A stretch of DNA of 64,000 nt from Streptomyces sp. AJS327 (GTDB lineage: Bacteria; Actinomycetota; Actinomycetes; Streptomycetales; Streptomycetaceae). How positions within the stretch are numbered: position 1 is the first letter of the stretch; every line of letters begins with the position of its first letter. Shown piece after piece: positions 15,647-23,858 of the stretch. The stretch is from contig NZ_SKBR01000003.1 of assembly GCF_013450295.1 (NCBI RefSeq), forward strand, positions 868,001-932,000, in the 5' to 3' direction. A program made the translations under genes and the position numbers. The notes under the pieces are model-generated. The model had not been told where the DNA came from. It ran no database searches and worked only from the letters and a program-made list of their open reading frames with translations.

Positions 15647-16534
15647 ATGAGCGAGTCACTTCCCGAATCCGAACGCTCCGCCGACCCGGAGCAGTACGTC
15701 CTCACCCTCTCCTGCCCGGACCGGAAGGGCATCGTGCACGCGGTGTCCAGTTACCTGTTCATGACGGGCTGCAACATCGAGGACAGCCAGCAGTTCGGCG
15801 ACCCGGGAACCGGGCTCTTCTTCATGCGGGTCCACTTCAGCGCCGAGCCCTCGGTGACGGTGGACAAGCTCCGGGCGAGCTTCGCGGCCGTCGGCTCCTC
15901 CTTCGGCATGGACTGGCGGATCGTCCGCGCCGGTGAGCGGATGCGCGTCATCCTCATGGTGAGCAAGTTCGGCCACTGCCTGAACGACCTGCTCTTCCGC
16001 TCCCGGATCGGGGCGCTGCCCGTCGAGATCGCGGCCGTCGTCTCCAACCACCCGGACTTCGGCGAGCTGGTCGACTCCTACGACATCCCGTTCCACCACA
16101 TCCCGGTGACGCGGGACACCAAGCCGGAGGCCGAGGGGCGGCTGCTGCGGCTCGTCGCGGACGAGGGCGTCGAACTGGTGGTGCTGGCCCGCTACATGCA
16201 GGTCCTCTCGGAGAACCTGTGCCGCGAGCTGTCCGGGCGGATCATCAACATCCACCACTCGTTCCTGCCGAGCTTCAAGGGCGCCAAGCCCTACCACCAG
16301 GCGCACGCCCGGGGTGTCAAACTGATCGGCGCGACCGCCCACTACGTCACCGCCGACCTCGACGAGGGCCCGATCATCGAGCAGGAGGTGGAGCGCGTCG
16401 GACACGAGGCCACCCCCGAGCAGCTGGTCGCCGTCGGCCGGGACGTGGAGTGCCAGGCGCTCGCCCGCGCCGTCAAGTGGCACAGCGAGCACCGGGTCCT
16501 GCTGAACGGCCAGCGCACCGTCGTCTTCACCTGA
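15647..16534 (+). CDS. purU: formyltetrahydrofolate deformylase PurU
   Basis: 295 residues. Hydrolyses 10-formyl-THF to formate and THF, balancing one-carbon pools. An N-terminal ACT domain (YVLTLSCPDRKGIVHAVSSY, about 16-90) is followed by the formyltransferase-like catalytic domain. This contains MVSKFGHCLNDLLFR, RYMQVLS, the active-site motif NIHHSFLPSFKGAKPYHQA and LIGATAHYVTADLDEGPII (catalytic Asp). Length and order match PurU. ATG 15647 lacks an SD; CAGGCT sits 7-12 bp upstream as a possible -10, so the message may be leaderless. Confidence 0.95.
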   Translation: MSESLPESERSADPEQYVLTLSCPDRKGIVHAVSSYLFMTGCNIEDSQQFGDPGTGLFFMRVHFSAEPSVTVDKLRASFAAVGSSFGMDWRIVRAGERMRVILMVSKFGHCLNDLLFRSRIGALPVEIAAVVSNHPDFGELVDSYDIPFHHIPVTRDTKPEAEGRLLRLVADEGVELVVLARYMQVLSENLCRELSGRIINIHHSFLPSFKGAKPYHQAHARGVKLIGATAHYVTADLDEGPIIEQEVERVGHEATPEQLVAVGRDVECQALARAVKWHSEHRVLLNGQRTVVFT

Positions 16535-16545
16535 CGGCACCGACC

Positions 16546-16559
16546 GACGGGCGCCCGTC
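16546..16559. terminator. palindromic terminator after purU
   Basis: GACGGGCGCCCGTC, 12 bp after the purU stop. It is followed by imperfect repeats of a GGCATCGGACGG-like unit (16560-16605) that add alternative hairpins. Confidence 0.4.
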
Positions 16560-16715
16560 AGACACCGGACGGGCATCCGACCGGCATCGGACGGGCATCC
16601 GCGGCGCGTCCGACGGGCACGGCCCGGAGGTGCGGCCGCCCTGCGGCCCGGATCCGGCCCGGGCCCGGAGCTGGCGGGGTTCCGCCGCCTACGGGCCCGG
16701 GGAGGTCTCCGGCCG

Positions 16716-17381
16716 TCAGCGGCGCTGGCCGCGACGGCGCTGACCGCGCCCCCGCGTCACCCGGGCGAAGAGGAAGACGACGAGGCCGATCAGGACCAGC
16801 ACCAGCACGACCTTGGAGAAGATCCCGACGTAGTCCTCGACCTTCTCCCACTGGTCGCCCAGCCAGTAGCCGGCCAGCACCAGCACCGAGTTCCACAGCA
16901 GGCTGCCCGCCGTGGTCAGCGCGGTGAACACCGGGACCGACATCCGCTCGACACCGGCCGGTACCGAGATCAGACTGCGGAAGATCGGCACCATCCGGCC
17001 GAAGAACACCGCCTTGGTGCCGTGCTTCGCGAACCACGCCTCGGTGCGCTCCAGGTCGGCCGTCTTCACCAGCGGCAGCTTCTCCCAGATCTTGTACATC
17101 CGCTCCCGGCCCAGGAGCGCGCCGATCCAGTAGAGCGCGAGCGCCCCGACGACCGAGCCCAGCGTCGTCCAGAACAGCGCCGAGGCCAGGCTCAGCACGC
17201 CCTGCCCGGCGGCGAAGCCGGTCAGCGGCAGGATCACCTCGCTGGGCAGCGGCGGGAAGAGGTTCTCCAGCGCGATGGCGAGACCGGCCCCGGGACCGCC
17301 CATCGTGTCGACCAGCTGTGCCGCCCAGCCCGCGATGCCACCTTCGGGCTGCTCGGGAATGGCGAGGACCGTGGGCTGCAT
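16716..17381 (-). CDS. DedA-family membrane protein
   Basis: 221 residues, about five hydrophobic segments. DedA/SNARE-associated hallmarks are present: the re-entrant loop ENLFPPLPSEVILPLTGF (about 35-52), the GSVVGALALYWIGALLGRE helix, and the FGRMVPIFRSLISVPAG motif, whose arginines are conserved. DedA proteins are implicated in lipid-carrier flipping and envelope homeostasis. The tail is Arg-rich (RGRGQRRRGQRR). ATG 17381 follows GAAGAGGTG. It is convergent with purU. No partner gene is visible. Confidence 0.9.
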   Translation of the reverse strand: MQPTVLAIPEQPEGGIAGWAAQLVDTMGGPGAGLAIALENLFPPLPSEVILPLTGFAAGQGVLSLASALFWTTLGSVVGALALYWIGALLGRERMYKIWEKLPLVKTADLERTEAWFAKHGTKAVFFGRMVPIFRSLISVPAGVERMSVPVFTALTTAGSLLWNSVLVLAGYWLGDQWEKVEDYVGIFSKVVLVLVLIGLVVFLFARVTRGRGQRRRGQRR

Positions 17382-18080
17382 GCACACCTCTTCAGGGATC
17401 GGGGAGAGCGCGGTCGAAGCACCGCCTGGCACCGATCCTAGAAATCGCCCGGCGCGCGGTTGACGGGGGATGCCCCCGAGCGCCGGCGGATTGCCCCGGT
17501 CTGGGCCGCTGACCGCCCCCACCGTCGCTCACGCGTCGAGAACGAGCCAGGACGGTGGGCGAACTGACGTGATGTGGCCCACGATACGTCCCCGGCCCGA
17601 TGGCCGGGCGGCCACCCGCGAGGCTCCCGCACCCCACCCGGCCGCCACCCGCACCCCACCCGGCCCCCGGCTCCGCGCGCGCCGGAGGAGCGGCCCTGGG
17701 GCCAAGTGCTCAGAAGGCACCTGCTCTCCCGGCTCCCCGCGCGGAGGAGCGGCCCGGAACCCGCCCCACGCGCGAACCGCCCCCGTCGCGAACCGCCAAG
17801 CCCACGCGCGAACCGCCAAGCCCACGCGCGAACCGCCCGCCCGTCACCCCTGGCCGTGAGCCCGCGACCGTCGGCGCCGGTTCTCACCCCTCGGCCTCGG
17901 CCCTCACTCCTCCCCCCACCCCTCGGGCGTCGGCCCTCCGCTGTCAGCGCGGCCCGACTCCCCGTGCCGGGGAGCCGTCGTCAGAGGACTCGGAGGCGGG
18001 AGCGTCAGCGGCGCGAGCGGCGGCGGCCGGAAGGTCGGAGGAGGTCGGAGCGTCAGAGGTCGGAGCGTCGGCGGTGCGCG
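17382..18080. other. 700-bp gene-free spacer with short direct repeats
   Basis: I see no convincing gene. A 20-bp unit AACCGCCAAGCCCACGCGCG occurs twice in tandem (17791-17830) with degenerate flanking copies. GGTCGGAGCGTC-type repeats lie at about 18030-18075. Long frames crossing it are Pro/Arg-rich and unlike known proteins. Confidence 0.5.
17791..17836. repeat. 20-bp tandem direct repeat (two copies plus partials)
   Basis: Unit AACCGCCAAGCCCACGCGCG at 17791-17810 and 17811-17830, then AACCGCC again; a diverged copy precedes at about 17767. Non-coding; no assigned role. Confidence 0.7.
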
Positions 18081-19358
18081 TCAGAGGTGGGAGAGCGAGG
18101 CGGCGGCGAAGAGCACCTCCCGGATCGCCTCCGGATCGCCCTCCTGCCCGGCCGCCGCGTCCCGTGGCGGCACGTGCCCCGCCGCGAGCTGACAGAACTC
18201 CACACAGTCCAGGGCGATATGGGCCACCTCCTCGCCCTCGGTGGACGCGGCGCCCGGCGAGTCCAGCGGTACGTGCCAGAGCCCGCCGCCGCTGCCCTCC
18301 ACCTCCAGCCGGAGGGTGCGGCCCGGCGCGCCCACCGCCGCGAGGCGGCGGGGCGGCGCGGCCAGCCCCGATCTGCGACGGCCCGCGAGCGACTCGGTCA
18401 GCAACCGCACGCTGAGATCGACGAGTTGGTGCAGATGCTCGGGCAGCGGCAGACCGTGCGGATAGTCGACGGCCTCCGCGATGTCCCCGGCGTGCACCCA
18501 GCACTCGAAGGCCCGCTCCAGGAACGCGTCCCGCAGCGGCAAGCGGAGGTCGCGGTAGGGCAACTCCCGTTCGGCGCCCAGATGCGGGGCGAAGGAGACC
18601 GTCCGCACCACCGAGTGGCTCTGCTCGCGCCACGCCCCGAGGACGGTGGAGGGGCGCTCGTCCGGCGCGAGGGAGCGCCAGAGCGCGGTGGTGCGCTCGT
18701 CCGGCCCGTCGGGGGATCGTTCCTCCGGCCCGTCACCGAGCGGGTCGGGGAGGCCCAGTGCGCCCGCGAGCAGCCCGTCCACCGCGAGGAGATGGGCTAT
18801 CACCCCCGAGACGGTGGTGTCCGCTCCCGTCTGCCGTTCGTCCTCGAACCAGCGCAGCCGCACCGGCGCGCGCCACTCGTCCGCCGCCATGTCTCGCAGC
18901 AGGGCGTCGAGCCGCGCGGTCTCCGCGTCGTACGGAGCGGCCCACTCCGGTACCGGGGTGCGTGGGCGGCGGCGCTCCAGGCAGCCCTCCAGCACCCGCG
19001 AGCGGAGGCGCGGGTCGAGGTCCAGGTTGTCCTCGGGGTGCAGCAGGCCGACCGCGTCCCGCAGCCGCAGGGCCTCCTCGGCGCAGGCCGCGCAGCCGCT
19101 CAGATGCTCCTCGACGGCCCGCGTCTCCGCCGGGGAGCTGGCGGCGAGCGCCCACGCGCCCAGCAGCGACTTCAGTACGGCGTGGTCGTACACCGGGGGA
19201 GGACCGGACCCACCGGCGCCGCCCGACCCACCGGCGCCACCGGAGCCCGGCTGTCCGGCCGGGCTCCCCGCCGGTTCCCGCGCCGGGACCCCGACGGGCC
19301 GCGTGCGGTCGGCGGGTCCGTCTCGCGAGGGGTCGGCCGGTCCGGAACCGCCGGTCAT
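18081..19358 (-). CDS. zinc-type anti-sigma factor fused to an MDMPI/DinB-like domain
   Basis: 425 residues. After a Gly/Pro-rich tail, residues about 57-110 form a ZAS-type anti-sigma module with the HxxxCxxC motif (VEEHLSGCAACAEE). A mycothiol-dependent maleylpyruvate isomerase-like (DinB fold) domain then starts at about 145. Its features are WFEDERQTGADTTVSGVIAH, CWVHAGDIAEAVDYP and a C-terminal LRLEVEGSGGGLWHVPL strand region. The upstream ECF sigma gene overlaps it by 4 bp (ATGA), so the two are translationally coupled. It should bind and inhibit that sigma factor. The fused domain, which in relatives binds mycothiol or metal, may sense thiol or redox state; that last point is inference. 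Confidence 0.82.
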   Translation of the reverse strand: MTGGSGPADPSRDGPADRTRPVGVPAREPAGSPAGQPGSGGAGGSGGAGGSGPPPVYDHAVLKSLLGAWALAASSPAETRAVEEHLSGCAACAEEALRLRDAVGLLHPEDNLDLDPRLRSRVLEGCLERRRPRTPVPEWAAPYDAETARLDALLRDMAADEWRAPVRLRWFEDERQTGADTTVSGVIAHLLAVDGLLAGALGLPDPLGDGPEERSPDGPDERTTALWRSLAPDERPSTVLGAWREQSHSVVRTVSFAPHLGAERELPYRDLRLPLRDAFLERAFECWVHAGDIAEAVDYPHGLPLPEHLHQLVDLSVRLLTESLAGRRRSGLAAPPRRLAAVGAPGRTLRLEVEGSGGGLWHVPLDSPGAASTEGEEVAHIALDCVEFCQLAAGHVPPRDAAAGQEGDPEAIREVLFAAASLSHL

Positions 19359-20086
19359 CGCAGCGGTCCCGGGGCGTCCCGGCCCAGGGGCCCGGAGGCC
19401 GCCGGGCCGGGCGGCGCGCCACCGCCGTAGGAGGGTGGCACGGCGGCGGACGGCGGTACGGCGGGGGACCGGGGCGCGGGCGCGGTGCGACCGGGCGGCG
19501 TCGGCGCCCCGGACGGGCCGGGCGCCTCCGCCGGTGCCGAGGGGCCGAAGGGCCGGGACACCGCCGAGGCGAGCAGCTGGAGCCCGAGCCGGAGCCGCCG
19601 ACGGGCCTCGTCCTCGGTGACGCCCAGATTCGCCGCCGTCTGACGGCAGTCCCGCCGCTGGAAGTACGCCAGTTCCAGCGCGGCGCGCAGCGGCGCGGGC
19701 ATCGAGGTGACGATGTAGTCGGCGCGGGCGGCCGTCGAGGCGGCGCGCACCTTCTCCTCCACCGTGGCCGCCTGCTCCGGGGAGTACGGGCCCGCGTTCC
19801 GGTGGCGGTCGCGGAGGCTGGCGGTGGCCTGCCGCTGGGTCAGGTCCGCGATCCAGGAGCGCATCGGGCCGCGCCGGGGGTCGTACCGCGCCGGGTGCTC
19901 CCAGACGTAGCCGAAGACCTCCCGGGTGGTGCGGTCGGCCGCCGCCTCGTCGTCCAGCACGCGGTGCGCGAGGCCGTGGACCAGTGGGGCGAAGCGGTCG
20001 TACAGCTCGCCGAGCGCGGCGGCCTCCCCTCGCTCCAGTCGCTGCTGCATCTTCCGGTCCCAGCGCGGTGACGCGTCATTCGCCAT
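19355..20086 (-). CDS. ECF-type RNA polymerase sigma factor with Pro-rich C-terminal extension
   Basis: 243 residues. The sigma-2 region (ALGELYDRFAPLVHGLAHRV through YVWEHPARYDPRRGPMRSWI) lies at about 22-88. Sigma-4 (MPAPLRAALELAYFQRRDCR, then QTAANLGVTEDEARRRL) lies at about 125-170. A Pro/Ala/Gly-rich tail of about 65 residues follows, which is absent from ordinary ECF factors. ATG 20086. It is coupled to its putative anti-sigma gene downstream and is divergent from a STAS gene 457 bp away. In S. coelicolor the corresponding trio is SCO4408-SCO4410, by memory. The target regulon is not predictable. Confidence 0.85.
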   Translation of the reverse strand: MANDASPRWDRKMQQRLERGEAAALGELYDRFAPLVHGLAHRVLDDEAAADRTTREVFGYVWEHPARYDPRRGPMRSWIADLTQRQATASLRDRHRNAGPYSPEQAATVEEKVRAASTAARADYIVTSMPAPLRAALELAYFQRRDCRQTAANLGVTEDEARRRLRLGLQLLASAVSRPFGPSAPAEAPGPSGAPTPPGRTAPAPRSPAVPPSAAVPPSYGGGAPPGPAASGPLGRDAPGPLR

Positions 20087-20543
20087 GGTGGCTCCCCAGC
20101 CCTCGACCGCAGCCTCCCACCGGGCAGGGGCCCCGCCCAGCGCTCACACCGACGTCGCTCGTGCTTCCCTCGGTTCCTCCCCCGAGTCGGCCGCCCCCGG
20201 ACCGTCCGCTGTGAGGCGCGGTGGCTCCTGCCGCCGACCCCTCGAATGTAGTGCGAGGGGATGACAACACAGGTCCCTTTGCGGCAATGTGCGCCCCAAA
20301 GTTGTTGCCGATGGTGCCGAATCCGTCACTTTCCGCTGTGGAAACCCCAGAGCTTCGCGCACGGGAGCGGGGATGGCACCGAGAGTTATCCGGGTGTGAC
20401 GGGACGAGCGCCGAAACCCGGGTGCCGAGGCATAGGCTCGTCCGGGGATCAGTTTTGACGGTGACCGGCCGGGCAGCCGGTCCTGGAGGGACGCTTCCAG
20501 CGCTGATCGGACGCGCCAGCCGAACTAAGGAGTTGCGGGCAAC
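20087..20543. other. divergent promoter region, ECF sigma / STAS gene
   Basis: It is noticeably less GC-rich than its surroundings around 20255-20345, as expected of regulatory DNA. CCGGCCGGGCAGCCGG (20465-20480) forms a hairpin just upstream of the STAS ribosome site. I could not define -35/-10 pairs with confidence on either strand. Confidence 0.45.
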
Positions 20544-20924
20544 GTGTCATTGAAAGTCTTGGAGGAGGAGCGGGGTGGGTGGGCGGTTCTCCGGGTCTCC
20601 GGCGAACTCGACCTGGTCACCTCCCCCGCCGTACGACAGCACGTCCACGACGCGGTGGCCGAAGGGCGCCGCAGCCTGGTTCTCGACCTCTCCGAGGTGC
20701 TCTTCTGCGATTCGAGCGGCGTCGGGGTGCTGATCGCCTCCCGGCGGCTGATGCGCTCCTGCGCCGGACAGTTGCGGCTGATCCTGCCCGCGCAGGGCGC
20801 CGAGGACGGCTCCCACGTCAACCGGGTGCTCGCCGCGCTCGGCGTGCGGCGCCTCTTCGACTGCTACCCCGACCTCATCGCCGCCACCGACGCGGAGAAG
20901 GCGGCCGGTCCGCTCTCCGCCTGA
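20544..20924 (+). CDS. STAS-domain anti-sigma factor antagonist
   Basis: 126 residues, a single STAS domain. The WAVLRVSGELDLVTSPAVRQ strand-helix and the phosphorylatable-serine loop LVLDLSEVLFCDSSGVGVLI (Ser about 58) match RsbV/SpoIIAA-type proteins. In the unphosphorylated form these bind a HATPase anti-sigma factor and free its sigma. GTG 20544 follows AAGGAG. An RsbW-like ATPase is encoded 850 bp downstream on the same strand and is a candidate partner. Confidence 0.92.
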   Translation: MSLKVLEEERGGWAVLRVSGELDLVTSPAVRQHVHDAVAEGRRSLVLDLSEVLFCDSSGVGVLIASRRLMRSCAGQLRLILPAQGAEDGSHVNRVLAALGVRRLFDCYPDLIAATDAEKAAGPLSA

Positions 20925-21745
20925 CGCCTCGCCCGACCTCCGTCTGACGGCGGACCACCCCGTTCCCGCCCGGCGCCGCGCGCCCACCCCCAGCCGGACG
21001 CTCCGGCCCGACCGCGCGCCACCCCCCCACGCCGGAGGGCATCCGCCCGCGCCCCGCCGGCCGCCCCCGCGCCCGCACGCTCCACACCGGAGCCGCCCTC
21101 GCGCCAGCCCCCCCCGTGCCCGGCCCTGAGCGCGTCCAGCGACTCCGCGCGCTCCCCGCAGTTCTCTCGCCGTTCCGGCTGGGTCCGCCGCCCCGCCCCC
21201 GCCCGGTCCTCGCCGCCGCGCCCCCGGACCCCGCTCCCCACCGTCGCCGGTCCTCGCTGACTGGATTTCGCCCGTAGCGTCAGGGGCGCGGGGGTGCGAG
21301 CGGCGCGCGCGGGGCGGATGTGACGGGCCGAGTGCGCCAACTCCCCGGCCCCTCCGGGGAGGTGGCGACGGGGAGGACGGGAGTTCCCGCGCGTCGATAC
21401 CGGGTCGTGGCCCGGATGTGACCGTCCGCCAACCGAAGTGGCTGGTTCCGCTCGGGTACGCTCCGTCGGGTGCGGCACCGGGCTGGCCGGGGCGGCCGGG
21501 TCGGCTGGGCCGACGAGGTCGACGGGGTCGGTCGCGAGTTACCGGGCTGGCCACGGACGGTGATCACCGGCGATCGACCTGTCCGGTTTCCCGGGCGTTC
21601 GACCCCCGGCGAACGGCGTCGCACAGTATGCAGCACGTCCACCCCCCGGTGTCGGAATATGCCTGAAGCGCTTGTTGCAGCCGCTCTCCCTGAACCATGC
21701 TGTGCGCTCATGTCACGTTCCGTGATGCTGCGGAGGCGTGAGGCG
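20925..21745. other. 820-bp gene-free spacer between STAS and RsbW-like genes
   Basis: No gene is supported. Frames on both strands are Arg/Pro/Gly-rich shadows. The final 150 bp are AT-richer; TTGTTG at about 21672, 18 bp before CATGCT, is a weak promoter candidate for the ATPase gene. Confidence 0.45.
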
Positions 21746-21772
21746 ATGTGTCCGCCAGTTCGGATGGTGTGA
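21746..21772 (+). CDS. 8-codon upstream micro-ORF (MCPPVRMV)
   Basis: ATG 21746 is preceded by CGGAGGCGTGAGGCG, the strongest SD here. It runs in the same frame as the next gene and stops with TGA at 21770, 3 bp before that gene's GTG. The downstream GTG lacks a good SD of its own. Translational coupling through this micro-ORF is therefore likely. It could also be the relic of a longer N-terminus. Confidence 0.4.
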   Translation: MCPPVRMV

Positions 21773-21775
21773 GCG

Positions 21776-22366
21776 GTGCAGGTGCTTCAGGTGCAGTTGG
21801 AGATCGGATCGGACCCGGCGGACGTCGGCCGTGCCCGGGGGTGGGCGCGCTCCCGGCTCGCGGGCGCCGGGGTCAGCGCGGACGAGTCGCTGGCCGAGAA
21901 CCTGGTCCTGCTCGTCTCGGAACTCGTCACCAACGCGATCGTGCACGCGGGCGCGCCCGCCGTACTCCGCCTGCTGCTGCCCACCCGGCAGTGCGCCGGA
22001 GCCGTCCGGGTCGAGGTGCTGGACGCGAGCGGCAGGCCGCCCCGCCAGCGCAGGGCCGAGGGCGGCGACACCAACGGGCGGGGGCTGGAACTGGTTTCCT
22101 GCCTCGCCGACCGCTGGGGCTGGCAGCAGGAGGGCACCGGCAAACGCGTCTGGTGCGAACTCGACAGCGGGCCGGTGGCGCGGCCGACGGGGGCGGCCTC
22201 CGCCGCCGGGCTCCGGCCGCCCGAGCCGTGCGAGGGCCGGGGCGCGCACCCGGCCCCGGAGCGACGGCCGTTGAGCGGCGTCCCCCGGGGATCCGATACG
22301 CGCGGCCCGGCGTACGTGGGAACGGCCGGCGTCCAGCCTCCCCGCCAGCCCGCCCCGTCGCCGTAA
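21776..22366 (+). CDS. RsbW-like ATP-binding protein (HATPase_c anti-sigma regulatory kinase)
   Basis: 196 residues. A single GHKL ATPase domain spans about 5-125: N-box ENLVLLVSELVTNAIVHAG, a degenerate G1 region near LDASGRPPRQRR, G2 NGRGLELVSCLADRWGW, then the closing strand KRVWCELD. The last 65 residues are a low-complexity tail. Streptomyces has dozens of these; they bind sigma factors or STAS antagonists and may phosphorylate the latter. GTG 21776 is the start; initiation probably depends on the micro-ORF just upstream. The nearby STAS gene is a plausible partner. Confidence 0.88.
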   Translation: MQVLQVQLEIGSDPADVGRARGWARSRLAGAGVSADESLAENLVLLVSELVTNAIVHAGAPAVLRLLLPTRQCAGAVRVEVLDASGRPPRQRRAEGGDTNGRGLELVSCLADRWGWQQEGTGKRVWCELDSGPVARPTGAASAAGLRPPEPCEGRGAHPAPERRPLSGVPRGSDTRGPAYVGTAGVQPPRQPAPSP

Positions 22367-22723
22367 CGCCTCAGGCGGGACGGCACGGCCGGGATGCCTC
22401 GCCAGAGCGCTCGGCCGGAAGCGGTCCGCCGGAAGCTCCCTGCCGGAAGCCGTCCCCGGAACGCGCCCCGCCAGCCCGCCACTTCGCCCCCCCCGTACCG
22501 CACCGGGCCGTTGGACGGCTGTGACATGTCGTCCGGCGCCCGTCCGGCGGTCATCCGACCTGCCGCGCGGGGTGCCGCCGGGTACCCCCGGTCTTCCCAA
22601 CAGGCCCTGCTCCGTGGCCGGTTCGCGTGGCAGGCGAACACACGGGCGCGAGTCTGTCCAGTGTCGGGCGTGAGGAGTTGGCGGCAGCGGGTTGTGCGGC
22701 GCGGGCGATTTCCGTCCGAAGCG
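22367..22723. other. gene-free spacer upstream of the SGNH hydrolase
   Basis: GC-rich spacer with no supported gene. It includes several CCGGAAGC-type direct repeats (about 22405-22450). Its right edge leads into the hydrolase promoter. Confidence 0.4.
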
Positions 22724-22752
22724 TTGTCCGGTATCGGACACGGCTGTAGCTT
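22724..22752 (+). promoter_or_regulatory. promoter with embedded operator for the SGNH hydrolase gene
   Basis: -35 TTGTCC (22724-22729), 17-bp spacer, -10 TAGCTT (22747-22752). A 16-bp inverted repeat TGTCCG-GTAT-CGGACA (22725-22740) covers the -35 and half of the spacer, an ideal repressor position. The ATG is 35 bp after the -10. Confidence 0.65.
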
Positions 22753-22787
22753 CCCTGGGCTTACCCCCGGTATCAGGAGGCCCTGCC

Positions 22788-23636
22788 ATGCGCCACCGAC
22801 GACGACTTCTCACGCTCAGCGCCGCCGCGCTGGCCGGACTGCTGCTCACCTCAGGCACGGCGAGCGCCGCGCCAGCCGAACCGGCCGAGGCCCAACGGTA
22901 CGTGGCCCTCGGCGACTCGTACGCCTCCCTGGGCTCGCTCACCAAGGTGTACGTCGACCCGGCCACCGGGTGCATGCGGTCGAAGGACAACTACCCCGCC
23001 CGGGTGGCCGAGGGCATGAAGCCCGGCACGTTCGTGGACGCCACCTGCGCCGGTGCCGTCACCGACGGCGTGCTCTCCCCCCAACTGGACGCGGTGACAC
23101 CGGAGACGGACCTGGTGACGCTCACCGTCGGCGGTAACGACATCGGCTTCGCCGACATCGCGCTGCGGTGCGGGCTGCTCAGCGTCACCAACCCCCTCGG
23201 CACGCCCTGCCAGGACCACTACACCGAGGGCGGGACGGACCGCCTGGCGAAGGCCATCGAGGACACCGCGCCGAAGGTGGACAGGGTGCTGGCCGCGATC
23301 GCGGACCGCGCCCCGGAGGCGAAGGTCGTGGTCACCGGATACCTGCGCATCCTGCCGCCGGACAACGGCTGTTGGCCGCTGATGCCGATCTCCCGGGGAG
23401 ACGTTACCTACGTCAACAGCGTGCAGGACAAGCTGAACGGGATGATCGCCGACCGGGCGAGGGCCGCGGGCGCGAGCTTCGTCGACCCGTCCACCACCGG
23501 CGGACACGACGTCTGCCAGGCGCCGTCGAAACGGTGGGTGGACGGCCTGCTGCCGCTGTCCAACGGCACGCCGATCCATCCGACGGCCGCCGGGCAGGCG
23601 CACGTCGCGGAACTCGTCCGGGGAGCCGCCGGGTAG
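22788..23636 (+). CDS. secreted SGNH-family lipase/esterase
   Basis: 282 residues including a Sec signal peptide (MRHRRRLLTLSAAALAGLLL, cleavage near ASAAPA). The mature enzyme shows all SGNH blocks: VALGDSYASLGS (catalytic Ser in block I), an oxyanion Gly region, VGGNDIGF (block III Asn) and SNGTPIHPTAAGQ (block V, catalytic Asp/His region, IHPT). Six cysteines suggest three disulphides, as in the Streptomyces extracellular lipase (S. coelicolor lipase type). It is expected to hydrolyse lipid or ester substrates outside the cell. ATG 22788 follows CAGGAGG. A perfect terminator hairpin follows. Confidence 0.92.
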   Translation: MRHRRRLLTLSAAALAGLLLTSGTASAAPAEPAEAQRYVALGDSYASLGSLTKVYVDPATGCMRSKDNYPARVAEGMKPGTFVDATCAGAVTDGVLSPQLDAVTPETDLVTLTVGGNDIGFADIALRCGLLSVTNPLGTPCQDHYTEGGTDRLAKAIEDTAPKVDRVLAAIADRAPEAKVVVTGYLRILPPDNGCWPLMPISRGDVTYVNSVQDKLNGMIADRARAAGASFVDPSTTGGHDVCQAPSKRWVDGLLPLSNGTPIHPTAAGQAHVAELVRGAAG

Positions 23637-23649
23637 CGCACGCGGGACG

Positions 23650-23685
23650 GTGTCCGGCCGGTGGCCTCCCCCCCCGGCCGGACAC
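23650..23685 (+). terminator. terminator of the SGNH hydrolase gene
   Basis: GTGTCCGGCC (23650-23659) and GGCCGGACAC (23676-23685) form a perfect 10-bp stem with a 16-nt C-rich loop, 13 bp past the stop codon. Confidence 0.8.
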
Positions 23686-23689
23686 CCGA

Positions 23690-23850
23690 CTCGCCTGCTG
23701 ACACCGGTTGTTGGAGTCGGGCGCCTGACGTGCCTGCCGACACCGGCTGTTGGAGTTCGGCCCACGAACTCGCCCTCACAGCGCCGACTGTTGGGGGCGA
23801 GTAACCAACTCTCGGTCATTTCCCTGCTGTTGGAGTCGGAGACCGGATGC
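23690..23850. repeat. four imperfect 39-41 bp repeats with a TGTTGGAGTCGG core
   Basis: TGTTGG recurs at 23709, 23748, 23789 and 23828. Copies 1 and 2 share about 30 bp (CTG-C-GACACCGG-TGTTGGAGT-CGG); copies 3 and 4 are more degenerate. The array fills the convergent gap between the lipase and the AraC-type regulator and codes for nothing recognisable. Confidence 0.65.
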
Positions 23851-23858
23851 GGGTGGGG

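Noticed and set aside
21470..21772. 100-codon frame leading into the RsbW-like gene
   Set aside because: Only its last eight codons (from ATG 21746) have a ribosome site. The upstream part looks non-coding.
23690..23850. CRISPR array
   Set aside because: Repeats are degenerate and contiguous, with no unique spacers of constant size and no cas genes.
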